A DNA stretch of 64,000 bases from Bacteroidetes bacterium GWF2_41_31 (GCA_001769215.1 MEOL01000047.1:124001-188000), one strand, 5' to 3'. Positions 8,821 through 18,535 are shown, counted from the stretch's first letter. The notes: a model not told the origin generated them from the letters alone. A program made the numbers and translations.

Positions 8821-10440
8821 TTAATTCACTTTGTTAAGTTCATAAACAGCACGATTAAAAGTTGTGTCAATCTGGTGGAAAATGGGATAAAACCCTTTTT
8901 CGTCCAACACATTCCTGCCAATGTAGGCCTTAAAAAGTGTTTTGATTTTATTTTTCGAGAGGGCAACCTGCCCGGATTTTTCCATGATCCCTTTTTCTTC
9001 GGCATAAAGAACCAACTCCCGATAGGTCTTATCATCCATGTTAAATCCATGGTTGAAGCTTTCAAAATCGGTAAATCGGTTTAGTTCGGGGCGGTGTTTA
9101 TCGGTGTAATCAAAGGCAAAGGTAAATATTAACCCTTTATTGGCCAACAAGTTATAATAGGTTTGCAGTGTGTCGGTTATTAATGGCACATAAATATCAG
9201 GCATAATCCCTCCGCCTCCGTATACCACTTTACCTCCCGGCGTAACATACCGCAGGCTGTCGTTCAGTTGTACACTATCGGCATTCAGCATTTCACCTGT
9301 GGAATACCTGTGAAAGGCTTCAGAGTAATAATCGTTAAAATCTTCGTCTTTAGCATAGGGTTTTTGAATGCATCTGCCGGTGGGTGTATAATATCTGGCT
9401 ACTGTAAGACGCAGTGCCGAACCATCCGGGAGGCTCATCTGTTCCTGTACCAATCCTTTTCCAAACGACCTTCTTCCAATAATAAGGCCTTTGTCGTTGT
9501 CTTGCAATGCGCCGGTCACAATCTCGCTGGCCGAAGCCGATCCTTCATCAATCAAAATGGCTACCCGACTGTTTTCCAGGCTACCTGACTTGGTAGCATA
9601 GGCATAACGCCTGTTGCGGTTTTTTCCTTCGGTATAAACAATTAGCTGTCCGTCGCTTAAAAATTCATCAGCAATATCGATGGCTGCCTGCAAATATCCT
9701 CCTGGATTTCCACGCAAGTCAAGGATGAGCTTTGTCATGCCATCGTTGCGAAGTCGGTCAACAGCCAGGTTAAATTCTTCAAAGGTAGTGGCCGAGAAAG
9801 TATTTAGTTTGACATAACCGGTTGTGGCATTTACCATGTAAGCCACATCCAGGCTATAGGTTGGAATGACATCACGCGTTATAGCGAAATGAAGTAGTTT
9901 AGGAATTCCCCGCCTGAAAATGGTGAGGTTAACCAGGGTACCTTTTTTGCCTTTCAGCTGTCGCATGGCGTCGTTGTTAGTAACCCCAATGCCAGCCACC
10001 AGGGAGTCATTAACAGTTATTATGCGATCGCCGGCCATCAATCCTACTTTTTCAGAAGGACCACCGGGGATAGGATTAATTACGGTAATGGTGTCTTTTT
10101 CAATACGGAATGAAATTCCAATCCCCTCAAAACTTCCCAACAAGGGATCGTTAACCTGATGAAATTCTTCGGCTGTAATATAGGCCGAATGTGGATCCAG
10201 ATCCTCCAGCATTCCTTTGATGGCATCAGTTTGTATGGTTTCAAGTTCAACCGAATCTACGTAATCGTGTACGATATAATCCAGAATATCGCTTACTTTA
10301 TTGTAGCCGGGAGAGGCTGCCGGGAAAAGCGGATTGTTTGGATTGTTGTTTTGAGGAAGCATGGTTCCGGCCCAGATGCCAATAATAAGAATGGCGGCAA
10401 AAACCAGGGGCAGGTATTTATAGAACTTATTCATTGACAT
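8821..10440 (-). CDS. S41 family C-terminal processing peptidase
   Basis: 539 residues; CtpA/Prc-type serine protease of the envelope. Residues 12-28 form a signal/anchor helix. A PDZ domain spans about residues 100-180 (GLMAGDRIITVND). The tail-specific protease domain follows, with catalytic Ser303 in EGSASASEI and Lys328 in RRSFGKGLVQ. The 25-residue spacing matches the known Ser-Lys dyad of plant D1 protease. LRGNPGGYL near 243 is the conserved substrate-groove segment. Such proteases remove or degrade C-terminal tails of exported proteins. Two start codons (10440 and 10434) are possible. A TATTTTTG promoter-like box lies immediately upstream. Confidence 0.93.
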   Translation of the reverse strand: MSMNKFYKYLPLVFAAILIIGIWAGTMLPQNNNPNNPLFPAASPGYNKVSDILDYIVHDYVDSVELETIQTDAIKGMLEDLDPHSAYITAEEFHQVNDPLLGSFEGIGISFRIEKDTITVINPIPGGPSEKVGLMAGDRIITVNDSLVAGIGVTNNDAMRQLKGKKGTLVNLTIFRRGIPKLLHFAITRDVIPTYSLDVAYMVNATTGYVKLNTFSATTFEEFNLAVDRLRNDGMTKLILDLRGNPGGYLQAAIDIADEFLSDGQLIVYTEGKNRNRRYAYATKSGSLENSRVAILIDEGSASASEIVTGALQDNDKGLIIGRRSFGKGLVQEQMSLPDGSALRLTVARYYTPTGRCIQKPYAKDEDFNDYYSEAFHRYSTGEMLNADSVQLNDSLRYVTPGGKVVYGGGGIMPDIYVPLITDTLQTYYNLLANKGLIFTFAFDYTDKHRPELNRFTDFESFNHGFNMDDKTYRELVLYAEEKGIMEKSGQVALSKNKIKTLFKAYIGRNVLDEKGFYPIFHQIDTTFNRAVYELNKVN

Positions 10441-10454
10441 TGAAAATATTTTTG

Positions 10455-10462
10455 CAAAAATA
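10455..10462 (-). promoter_or_regulatory. Putative -7 promoter element for the S41 peptidase
   Basis: The minus strand reads TATTTTTG. The predicted transcription start near 10450 leaves a leader of roughly 10-16 bases, which favours the second ATG at 10434. Confidence 0.35.
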
Positions 10463-10485
10463 GTGAATCATCAACAGCAGAGATG

Positions 10486-10788
10486 TTAAAAAGAGTTATC
10501 GGTCTTTATTATTCGGGTGGTCCATTTTTGGTGATCTTTGGTACCTAGTTTTACAAAATAAATCCCGGGCGCGATATCCAAACTTAGGGCAACAATATTT
10601 CTCCCCTCGAAACTTTGATGTAGTATTATTTTCCCTAAATAATTTATTATGAAGACCTCGGTAATCTCCGATGTGGTGCTTTCAATATAGAATTGGTTTA
10701 TAAAAGGATTGGGATAAACCTTGAAATGTGCCGATAACAGGGGATCATCAATTCCACTATTTGAACTGGCGTTCCCGGATAAAAATAC
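10486..10788 (-). pseudogene. Stranded type IX sorting domain, in frame after an amber stop
   Basis: The 100 codons after the TAG at 10789-10791, in the same frame as the arylsulfotransferase-like gene, read as a complete T9SS type A sorting domain: linker, then FKVYPNPF, a strand-rich middle (TEVFIINYLGKIIL) and the closing LDIAPGIYFVKL, ending at TAA 10486-10488. No ATG or ribosome-binding site precedes it. The simplest reading is one protein split by a nonsense codon. It was once, or by readthrough still is, the C-terminus of the upstream gene. Confidence 0.85.
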
Positions 10789-12633
10789 CTATCGTGAGAT
10801 GCGTTGTTTTAAAACTTCGGTGTCGATGTCATGGCAAAAAGTGACTACATCATTAAAAATACCCAATGAATCGGGAACAAACCGAATGGTGAACGATTTG
10901 GTTTCATTTGGGGAAAGAGTGACGGGTAACTCATCGGTTAGCTTAAAAGCACGGCCATGGAAAAAGACCTTGTTGATCTCCATCTGCTCGTGAAAGTTGT
11001 TTGTGATTTCCACTTGCGCCGAAGTTGAATCACCGGGATGAATGGTGTCAAAATCAATCGAATCGCTATTCGACAGCAAACAAGGCGATTGCCAGTTGAA
11101 CCGAAAAGCCCTGTAATTTATATAGTTAAACGAAAATTGCAAATGAATGTTCCCCGTTGAATCAAATTCAGTGATGCTGGGGATTCCACTTCCCCAACCA
11201 ACAACGGTTCGTCCATTATCCAGTCGTTGCGCGTTGCCCATGAAGCTGCCAAAAATGTCGGGATTGCCCCTGAGCCGATTTACCAGAGTCGCTGTCATCA
11301 GCTGGTCGTCAAGCAAGTATTCGGCAGCACACGAGAAATGAGGGAGGTGGCAATTTCCATTGTCAAACACGCTGATGTGATTTAATCCGGACATGATTCT
11401 GGCATCGTGTTGCTGGCAAAAAAGCTGTGTTTCATCCTCTATTTGAAATTGATTTTGTTTACCCCCAAAACGCCAGATAATTTCACCGTTATTGCGGTTA
11501 ATGCGCGTTATTTCACTCATGTTTCTTGATGAGATCATTATCGACGAATCAGAGTCAATTTCGATGGAATTGCCGTGAACATAGTCGATGATACTGCCTG
11601 ACAGATTGATTTCATCGTCAGCATCGGTAATTTGAAAGTGATCCCAGCTGCGCCATTGGAAAACTACCTCATGATTTTCGTCAAGTTCCTGAATAACAAG
11701 ACCAATAACAGTAGCCTGAGGATTCCCTCCCGGCACAATAAGGCTCATATCCACCAATTGTGGATCGTAAGCCAGTAAAAACTTGTGTCCATTCCCGAGA
11801 AGTAACAACTCATGGTTGTCGGCCAAAAGTCCATTTTTAGCCCTGATGGTGTCAATCACTTCAAAAAACGGGTTCATTTCGTAAAACTCCCAATTTGTAC
11901 GGCCATGATAGCTCAGGTTTCCATTGGGCTGTATCTTAAAATCGGATCCTGTATTCCCCGGGAAGATGCGATAAAATACCGGATTGGCCAGGTTGTCGTA
12001 CATAGCCAAATACCCATCCGAACGTGCCTTGTTGTCCATGGTAGCCAAAAATAAATAACCCGGGGATGGGTCATCGACATGTGTGATGGTGATGTCAGGC
12101 AAACCATTGGGCAGGTCTTTTGGAGCAGTTTTATCCGGTTGAAGCTGATCGGATACAGAGTCAATACTACTGTTTATTATCTCTGTAAGCACTTCTTTTT
12201 GAAATGATAATGAGGTGTTACTTATGTAAAATCGATACGAGAAAAAGGTGTTTTTTTCATCGTTTTTAATGCCAACGTCAACCATTTCGCCTGGTTGGAA
12301 GGGTCGATTGGGTTTAAAAATATAGGTGATGCCATCAGAGGCTATGTAAGCGTTTCCGGGGATTTCAAGACTCACCGAGCCAACCAGGGCCACACTAAAA
12401 TCGCTCACATATGTGATCTGCTTTTTGTTTTTTAACCGAAAGGTGATACTACTTTCCGGATTTACCATCCGGGCTTCAGGCAAAGGTGAAAGATATACAA
12501 AGGGGTTGCTTGTTTGCGTTTGGCTTGACAAATCTTTCCCGTTCAAAAGCAATAAACAGGCTATCAGTGAAATAACAATATTTTTTTTGATTGTACTTAC
12601 TGTAAGAGGATGGTGGAAATAATTCTGTAACAT
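10789..12633 (-). CDS. Arylsulfotransferase-like secreted protein, ends at in-frame TAG before its sorting domain
   Basis: 614 residues up to an amber codon. The N-terminus has a signal peptide (hydrophobic IVISLIACLLLL). Residues 170-500 resemble the ASST / Arylsulfotran_2 beta-propeller family, with repeated blades, NHELLLLGNGHKFLL, IIWRFGGKQNQF and a conserved His in YVHGNSIEID. Residues 515-610 form an ASH/Hydin-type immunoglobulin-like domain (SFTIRFVPDSLG) that is cut off at QRISR. The reading frame continues past the TAG straight into a T9SS sorting domain (10486-10788). Without it the product would reach the periplasm but not be secreted by T9SS. The catalytic activity is not proven by the sequence. 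A promoter-like TATCTTTG lies upstream. Confidence 0.8.
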   Translation of the reverse strand: MLQNYFHHPLTVSTIKKNIVISLIACLLLLNGKDLSSQTQTSNPFVYLSPLPEARMVNPESSITFRLKNKKQITYVSDFSVALVGSVSLEIPGNAYIASDGITYIFKPNRPFQPGEMVDVGIKNDEKNTFFSYRFYISNTSLSFQKEVLTEIINSSIDSVSDQLQPDKTAPKDLPNGLPDITITHVDDPSPGYLFLATMDNKARSDGYLAMYDNLANPVFYRIFPGNTGSDFKIQPNGNLSYHGRTNWEFYEMNPFFEVIDTIRAKNGLLADNHELLLLGNGHKFLLAYDPQLVDMSLIVPGGNPQATVIGLVIQELDENHEVVFQWRSWDHFQITDADDEINLSGSIIDYVHGNSIEIDSDSSIMISSRNMSEITRINRNNGEIIWRFGGKQNQFQIEDETQLFCQQHDARIMSGLNHISVFDNGNCHLPHFSCAAEYLLDDQLMTATLVNRLRGNPDIFGSFMGNAQRLDNGRTVVGWGSGIPSITEFDSTGNIHLQFSFNYINYRAFRFNWQSPCLLSNSDSIDFDTIHPGDSTSAQVEITNNFHEQMEINKVFFHGRAFKLTDELPVTLSPNETKSFTIRFVPDSLGIFNDVVTFCHDIDTEVLKQRISR

Positions 12634-12667
12634 GCTAGATGGTAATGAAATGGTATGAATCCGGCCG

Positions 12668-12675
12668 CAAAGATA
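12668..12675 (-). promoter_or_regulatory. Putative -7 promoter element
   Basis: The minus strand reads TATCTTTG, matching TAnnTTTG, with predicted transcription start near 12663, about 30 bases before the arylsulfotransferase-like gene. Its intact promoter suggests that gene is still expressed. Confidence 0.4.
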
Positions 12676-12866
12676 GTAAAACCAACTTCCTGTGACCCTT
12701 GGTTAACAAGGTGTCAAAATACAAAGTAGGGAGAATTACTTTTTCATACCTATTATTATACTAACAGATAAGGATCGGTTTCCGGGATTATGAACTTTCT
12801 AATTCCAAACCCCTTATTCCCAGAGATTGAATCCGTCATCGCGATCATGGAAATGGGAATTTTTCT

Positions 12867-12874
12867 TAATTTTG
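12867..12874 (+). promoter_or_regulatory. Putative -7 promoter element for ileS
   Basis: TAATTTTG matches TAnnTTTG. Predicted start is near 12879, 34 bases before the ileS ATG. Confidence 0.4.
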
Positions 12875-12912
12875 CCGACTTATTTAAAAAAGGTCGTTAA
12901 TCCATCGTGTAA

Positions 12913-15900
12913 ATGTCTAAAAAATACAGCGAATATAACCAATTGAACCTGCCTCTTCTTGCTGAGGAGGTAAGGAAATTTTGGGACGAAAATGAAATCT
13001 TTGAAAAAAGCGTGGCAAATAGAGAGAACAACGATCACTTTGTTTTTTACGAAGGTCCGCCTTCAGCCAACGGCGTGCCTGGTATTCACCATGTCATGGC
13101 GCGCACCATCAAGGATTTGTTTTGCCGCTATCAAACACTCAAAGGTAAATTTGTTCAACGTAAAGCCGGTTGGGATACACATGGACTTCCGGTAGAGATC
13201 AGTGTGGAAAAAACACTCGGAATCACAAAAGAAGACATTGGCAAGAAGATCAGTATAGAAGAATACAACAAGGCATGTCGCGTAGAAGTGTTGAAATACA
13301 AGGACCTATGGGATGATCTGACCAAAAGAATCGGTTATTGGGTCGATCTGGAGAATCCCTATATCACCTTCGACAACAAGTACATCGAGTCGGTTTGGTA
13401 TTTACTCAAGATGCTTTATGAAAAGGACCTCATGTACAAAGGCTATACCATTCAGCCTTATTCTCCGGCTGCCGGCACAGGGTTAAGTACCCACGAACTC
13501 AACCAGCCCGGATGTTACAAAGATGTGACCGACACCACCATTGTAGCTCAATTTAAGGTGGTGAGAGAAAGCGTGTCGGAGAAACTGTATCAACCTGTTA
13601 TTGGTGATTTGTATTTCCTGGCCTGGACCACCACACCATGGACCCTGCCATCGAATACTGCCCTGGCCGTTGGTGATAACATCGATTATGTCCAGGTAGT
13701 TACTTTTAATCCTTATACCGGAATTCCCATCACAGTGATCCTGGCGAAAAACCGCATGTCAGCTTTTTTTAATGAAAATAATGCCGGGCTTGCTTTTGAA
13801 GATTACAAAACCGGAGATAAAAAGATCCCGTTCAGGATAGTGGGTGAGTACAAGGGATTTGAACTAACCGGAATATGCTATGAACAACTTTTCCCATGGG
13901 TTAAACCCAATGGTAAAGCGTTCGAGGTCATACCGGGAGACTTTGTTACTACTGAGGATGGAACAGGTGTCGTACACATTGCACCTACTTTTGGCGCTGA
14001 CGACGACCGCGTTGCCAAAGCAATGGGAATTGAACCACTCATCCTGATGGATGCCATCGGCGAACGCCGTCCGATGGTGGACTTATCCGGAAGGTTTTTT
14101 CAACTCGATGTGTTGGACCAGGATTTTGTAAAACAATTTATTGATGTTGAGGCCTACAGTGAATTTGCCGGTCGCTTTGTAAAAAACGACTATGACGAAA
14201 ATCTGGGAAAAGAGGATTCGTCATTGGATGTGGATCTGGCCGTTAAACTGAAAAAAGAAAATTTGGCTTTTCGTATCGAGAAGCATGTCCACAGTTATCC
14301 GCATTGCTGGAGAACCGATAAACCAATCTTATATTATCCTCTTGATAGCTGGTTTATAAAGACCACCAGCTTAAAAGACCGGATGATTCAGTTAAATAAA
14401 ACCATTCAGTGGAAACCAAAGGCCACCGGCGAAGGCCGTTTTGGCAACTGGCTCGAAAACCTGCAGGATTGGAACCTGAGCCGTTCGCGATTTTGGGGAG
14501 TACCGCTGCCCATTTGGGTAACCGAAGACAGAACAGAAAAGATTGCCCTGGGTTCGGCCACTGAACTAAAGGCTGAAATTGAAAAAGCTGTGGAGGCGGG
14601 CTTTATGGATCAAAACCCGATGGCCAATTTTGAACCGGGGAACATGACGAAGGAGAATTATGAAACCTTTGATTTTCATCGTCCCTATGTCGATAACATT
14701 ATTCTGGTATCTGAAACCGGGCAAAAGATGTTCCGCGAAAGCGGTTTGATAGATGTTTGGTTCGACTCCGGAGCCATGCCCTATGCACAATACCACTATC
14801 CTTTTGAAAATAAAGAATTTTTTGAAAAGAATTTTCCCGCTGACTTCATAGCCGAAGGGGTAGATCAAACCCGTGGATGGTTCTTTACCCTGCATGCCAT
14901 TTCTACCATGTTATTCGATTCGGTGGCTTATAAAAACGTGGTTTCTAATGGTTTGGTATTAGACAAAAACGGCAATAAAATGTCGAAGCGGTTGGGAAAT
15001 GCAGTTGATCCGTTTCTGACCATCGATCAATACGGACCCGATGCAACGCGTTGGTACATGATTACCAACTCGCAACCATGGGATAACCTGCGTTTCGATT
15101 TGGCCGGAATTGATGAAGTTCGCCGCAAGTTTTTTGGCACTTTATATAATACTTACAGCTTTTTCGCGCTGTATGCTAACATCGATGGTTTCAAATACAG
15201 CGAGCAAGAACTCCCCATTTCAAAGCGTAGTGAAATAGACCGCTGGATTTTATCTGAGCTTAATTCCCTGATAAAGATTGTGGATGAAGCACTTACCGCT
15301 TATGAGCCCACCAAAGCAGGACGTGCCATTCAGGATTTTGTTACAGAACACCTGAGCAATTGGTACGTTCGCCTTTCGCGCCGTCGGTTTTGGAAAGGCA
15401 ATTATACCACAGATAAAATTGAAGCCTATCAAACCCTTTACCGGGTTTTAGAAGTGGTAGCCCAGCTCAGTGCTCCCATCGCACCCTTTTTCGCCGACCG
15501 GCTGTTTATCGATTTAAATACTGTTTCGGGCCGGTTTGATGCTGAATCTGTTCACCTGACTGACTTCCCCATAGTAAATGAGGAACTCATCGACAAGGAT
15601 TTGGAAGAACGGATGGAGCTTGCCCAGCTGATATCGAGCATGGTCCTTTCTTTAAGGAAAAAAAATAACCTCAGGGTACGCCAGCCATTATCCAAAATCA
15701 TGCTACCGGTGCTAAATCCTAAGTTTAAAAAACAAGTCCAGGCAGTGGAAGAGTTGATTCTTTCAGAGGTTAATGTGAAGAGTATCGAATATCTTTCTGA
15801 AGATTCAGATGTGCTGGTGAAAAAAGTAAAACCGAATTTTAAAACCCTTGGTCCGAAGTTTGGAAAGCATATGAAATCGTTGGCTGTTTTAATTCAGGAA

Positions 15901-16344
15901 TTGACCCCCGGTGAAATTAAACAACTGGAAAAAGAGGAAACACTGGAGTTGTACCTCGACAATAACTCACATACCATTACCATCGATGATATCGAAATAC
16001 TCACCGAAGATATTCCTGGTTGGAGTGTAACCAGCGAAGGACTCGTTACCGTAGCTCTTGACCTTACTTTAAACGCAGCATTGCAAAATGAAGGCTTAGC
16101 ACGTGAGTTGGTTAACAGGGTTCAGAATTTAAGGAAAGACAAAGGGTTTGAGGTGACTGACCGGGTTTTGTTAACAGTAGTTAAAAATCCACAGACGGAT
16201 GAGGCATTTCAATCGTTTAAAGATTACATTTGCGCGGAAACATTATCAGATTTCAGATTGGATGAAACATCTGTAAACAAAGAGTTTACAACAGATGAAC
16301 TTCTTGACGGAATATTGGTAACGTTTAATGTAGATAAAGAATAA
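12913..16344 (+). CDS. ileS: Isoleucyl-tRNA synthetase, long type
   Basis: 1143 residues; charges tRNA-Ile. Class I synthetase core: the HIGH-equivalent is PGIHH (about residue 57, in SANGVPGIHHVMART), the editing CP1 domain spans about 180-420 (TTPWTLPSNT), and KMSKR is in NKMSKRLGN. The anticodon-binding domain follows (ALYANIDGF onward) with a long C-terminal extension. The length and the NG-P-IHH form are those of the longer, eukaryote-like IleS class found across Bacteroidota rather than the roughly 940-residue bacterial class. That class is associated with lower sensitivity to mupirocin, which is known for the family and not shown here. It is followed by a DksA-like gene and lspA on the same strand, with 89- and 25-base gaps. 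Confidence 0.97.
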   Translation: MSKKYSEYNQLNLPLLAEEVRKFWDENEIFEKSVANRENNDHFVFYEGPPSANGVPGIHHVMARTIKDLFCRYQTLKGKFVQRKAGWDTHGLPVEISVEKTLGITKEDIGKKISIEEYNKACRVEVLKYKDLWDDLTKRIGYWVDLENPYITFDNKYIESVWYLLKMLYEKDLMYKGYTIQPYSPAAGTGLSTHELNQPGCYKDVTDTTIVAQFKVVRESVSEKLYQPVIGDLYFLAWTTTPWTLPSNTALAVGDNIDYVQVVTFNPYTGIPITVILAKNRMSAFFNENNAGLAFEDYKTGDKKIPFRIVGEYKGFELTGICYEQLFPWVKPNGKAFEVIPGDFVTTEDGTGVVHIAPTFGADDDRVAKAMGIEPLILMDAIGERRPMVDLSGRFFQLDVLDQDFVKQFIDVEAYSEFAGRFVKNDYDENLGKEDSSLDVDLAVKLKKENLAFRIEKHVHSYPHCWRTDKPILYYPLDSWFIKTTSLKDRMIQLNKTIQWKPKATGEGRFGNWLENLQDWNLSRSRFWGVPLPIWVTEDRTEKIALGSATELKAEIEKAVEAGFMDQNPMANFEPGNMTKENYETFDFHRPYVDNIILVSETGQKMFRESGLIDVWFDSGAMPYAQYHYPFENKEFFEKNFPADFIAEGVDQTRGWFFTLHAISTMLFDSVAYKNVVSNGLVLDKNGNKMSKRLGNAVDPFLTIDQYGPDATRWYMITNSQPWDNLRFDLAGIDEVRRKFFGTLYNTYSFFALYANIDGFKYSEQELPISKRSEIDRWILSELNSLIKIVDEALTAYEPTKAGRAIQDFVTEHLSNWYVRLSRRRFWKGNYTTDKIEAYQTLYRVLEVVAQLSAPIAPFFADRLFIDLNTVSGRFDAESVHLTDFPIVNEELIDKDLEERMELAQLISSMVLSLRKKNNLRVRQPLSKIMLPVLNPKFKKQVQAVEELILSEVNVKSIEYLSEDSDVLVKKVKPNFKTLGPKFGKHMKSLAVLIQELTPGEIKQLEKEETLELYLDNNSHTITIDDIEILTEDIPGWSVTSEGLVTVALDLTLNAALQNEGLARELVNRVQNLRKDKGFEVTDRVLLTVVKNPQTDEAFQSFKDYICAETLSDFRLDETSVNKEFTTDELLDGILVTFNVDKE

Positions 16345-16433
16345 CATAAATAATAAGAAAAACACGTTTCCTTTTGAAAAATTGTTTACATTTATGAGGT
16401 TTTTCAAAAAGAAAAGAATAAATACTGAAGGAT

Positions 16434-16850
16434 ATGGATGACAAGATTATTGAGGAAAAGAAAAAGAACAGATATTCAGATGCCGAATTGGAAGAATTCA
16501 GGGAGATTATTCTGAAAAAATTGGCCATTGCCCGTGAAGATATGGCGATGTTAGTTGAAGCCTATAGCAATCAAAGTGATCACGATACCAACGATACTTC
16601 GCCAACTTTTAAGGTGCTTGAAGAAGGACAGCAGGTTTTGTCGAAAGAAGAAAATAGCCGAATGGCAGCTCGCCAGCAGCGTTTTATTTCAAACCTGGAA
16701 AACGCGTTGATTCGTATCGAAAACAAAAGCTATGGTATTTGCCGTGAAACAGGTAAGTTGATAAGCAAAGAAAGATTGCGTGCTGTGCCTCATGCCACCC
16801 TAAGTATTGATGCAAAGAATAAGCAGGTTCAAAACGACACCAGTTTTTAG
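16434..16850 (+). CDS. DksA/TraR-family protein lacking the zinc cysteines
   Basis: 138 residues. A coiled-coil N-terminal half (SDAELEEFREIILKKLA) leads into the DksA C-terminal globular motif YGICRETGKLISKERL...PHATLSIDA. DksA proteins bind RNA polymerase in the secondary channel and modulate transcription with ppGpp. Canonical DksA has four zinc-binding cysteines; only the first (YGIC) is present here. The second Cys of that pair is Thr and the second CxxC pair is IDAK. Zinc-free DksA-like proteins are common in Bacteroidota and some proteobacteria. A conserved acidic pair at the coiled-coil tip, needed for DksA activity, may correspond to DTNDTSP but cannot be fixed without alignment. It sits between ileS and lspA and may be co-transcribed. 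Confidence 0.88.
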   Translation: MDDKIIEEKKKNRYSDAELEEFREIILKKLAIAREDMAMLVEAYSNQSDHDTNDTSPTFKVLEEGQQVLSKEENSRMAARQQRFISNLENALIRIENKSYGICRETGKLISKERLRAVPHATLSIDAKNKQVQNDTSF

Positions 16851-16875
16851 TTTTGTACTGTAAAACCATTTCGAT

Positions 16876-17490
16876 TTGAAAAAGGCAGCATTCATCATTT
16901 TTCTGGTTCTCATCCTGGATCAGTCGTTAAAGTTGTGGGTAAAATTAAACATGACCCTGGGAGAGGAAATTCCCATAGTAGGTTCTTGGTTTAACCTTTA
17001 TTTTACCGAAAACAACGGGATGGCATTCGGTATGCAGTTCGGTGGTGAATGGGGGAAATTAGCACTCAGCATTTTCCGTATACTGGCTGTTATTGCCATT
17101 GGTATTTACCTCATCATTATTTCAAGGAAAAAAAAACACAACGGTTTAATATTTAGCCTTTCGATGATATTTGCCGGGGCCATGGGCAATATTATCGATA
17201 GCGCCTTTTACGGATTGCTGTTTACCCAGAGTTCCTATCATACCTTGGCTACTTTTGCCACTGAAGGACAAGGATATGCCACATTTTTACACGGACGTGT
17301 GGTAGACATGTTGTATTTTCCATTGATAGATATGGTTCAGGCCGATGTACCTTCATGGGTACCCTCGTTTGTTTTTGGTGGAGATGGTCATTTTATTTTT
17401 TTCCGACCCATATTTAATCTGGCCGACTCCTCAATCACCATCGGTGTTTTTTGGCTATTGCTCTTCGAGCGGAAAAAACTGAGCCATTAG
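16876..17490 (+). CDS. lspA: Lipoprotein signal peptidase II
   Basis: 204 residues; inner-membrane aspartyl protease that removes lipoprotein signal peptides. There are four predicted membrane helices. Conserved blocks are DQSLKLWVK near the N-terminus, NNGMAFGM, GNIIDSAFYG containing the first catalytic Asp, and GRVVDMLYFP containing the second. A periplasmic insertion of about 60 residues between DMLYFP and FRPIFNLADSSI makes it longer than the E. coli enzyme; this is common in Bacteroidota. Translation appears to begin at TTG (16876), since no ATG occurs before the first helix. It lies 25 bases after the DksA-like gene and is convergent with the radical SAM gene, whose stop codon abuts its own. 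Confidence 0.94.
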   Translation: MKKAAFIIFLVLILDQSLKLWVKLNMTLGEEIPIVGSWFNLYFTENNGMAFGMQFGGEWGKLALSIFRILAVIAIGIYLIIISRKKKHNGLIFSLSMIFAGAMGNIIDSAFYGLLFTQSSYHTLATFATEGQGYATFLHGRVVDMLYFPLIDMVQADVPSWVPSFVFGGDGHFIFFRPIFNLADSSITIGVFWLLLFERKKLSH

Positions 17491-18498
17491 TTATATCCTC
17501 CTCATCTTGAATTCCATTCCTTTTACTTCGATGCTCTCCGTGAACTTTACGGATTGTAGATCATTCATCAATTGTAAACGATTGAGCCCCTTATGTCCTA
17601 TGGCATAGTTTAGCTGCCCTTTCGGGATGATAAATTCAACCCTGGTGTGTTTCACATCCGAAATGGCCGGTCTTAATTGGTTTAACCAGATTGCTGATAA
17701 AACCAATTCCCTGAACTGGGGATGATAAGGACCTGCAACCAAATCTTTACCAAAAACCAACCCTTCAGAGGGGTGAAGCCCGGTTCTGATCACCTTTACA
17801 TTTCCTTTTTCAAAAATAGGCAGCAATTGAGTGGTCCAATCAACGGCCTCTTCCAGCGAAAGCGGTGTATATCGGCCCTTCTTATACCACCCGTGCAAGG
17901 CGGTACCTTTAATGACCAATGTGGGGTAAATTCGTGTGGAAGTAGCGCCCAACTCAACAATGCGGGAAGCTGTATAGAGCGAACTCTGCAACGAATCGCC
18001 GGGTAAACCAATCATCATTTGTAATCCCAACTGAAATCCTTTTTCGAGGATGGCATTGGCCGCTTGTTCAGTTTGCCTGGCAGTATGGCCGCGATGCGAT
18101 TTTTTAAGTACGTCATCATCAAACGATTGGGCGCCGATTTCGATGGTCGTCACCTGATAGGTTGAAAGTAAATCCAGTACTTCCGGGTTGATATAATCTG
18201 GTCGGGTGCTGAGCCGGATCCCCTGAATTTCTCCGGAGGATAAATATGGTTGAACGAGTTTCAGATAGGCTTCCTGCTCATGCAGAGGTAATCCCGTGAA
18301 ATTTCCTCCAAAAAAGGCCACATCTACGCTGCGATTTAACTGTTTAAAAGAAGCCAGGTGGGCATTAACAATTTTTATGACCTCGCCGTGATCAGGTATT
18401 GAAATATGCCCGCTTATTTTACGTTGATTACAAAATGCACATTGAAAGGGACAAGCCAGCTCGGGAATAAAGACCGGAATGGTATAATGTTTTAGCAT
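17491..18498 (-). CDS. Elp3-like radical SAM protein
   Basis: 335 residues from the ATG at 18498; an ATG at 18546 adds a poor 16-residue leader. The radical SAM cluster motif CxxxCxxC is Cys16, Cys20, Cys23 (CPFQCAFC). FGGNFTGLP is the SAM-binding GGE-type motif, and later QMMIGLPGDS and RIYPTLVIKGT match the Elp3/HemN-like radical SAM group (COG1243-like). The acetyltransferase domain that completes true Elp3 is absent, so it is a stand-alone radical SAM enzyme, possibly tRNA-modifying; the substrate is unknown. An analogous short form is common in anaerobic bacteria. It runs divergently from the envelope-protein pair to its right. Confidence 0.85.
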   Translation of the reverse strand: MLKHYTIPVFIPELACPFQCAFCNQRKISGHISIPDHGEVIKIVNAHLASFKQLNRSVDVAFFGGNFTGLPLHEQEAYLKLVQPYLSSGEIQGIRLSTRPDYINPEVLDLLSTYQVTTIEIGAQSFDDDVLKKSHRGHTARQTEQAANAILEKGFQLGLQMMIGLPGDSLQSSLYTASRIVELGATSTRIYPTLVIKGTALHGWYKKGRYTPLSLEEAVDWTTQLLPIFEKGNVKVIRTGLHPSEGLVFGKDLVAGPYHPQFRELVLSAIWLNQLRPAISDVKHTRVEFIIPKGQLNYAIGHKGLNRLQLMNDLQSVKFTESIEVKGMEFKMRRI

Positions 18499-18535
18499 AA
18501 TAAAGATGAATACAAAATTCACGCATTTTTTTGAA

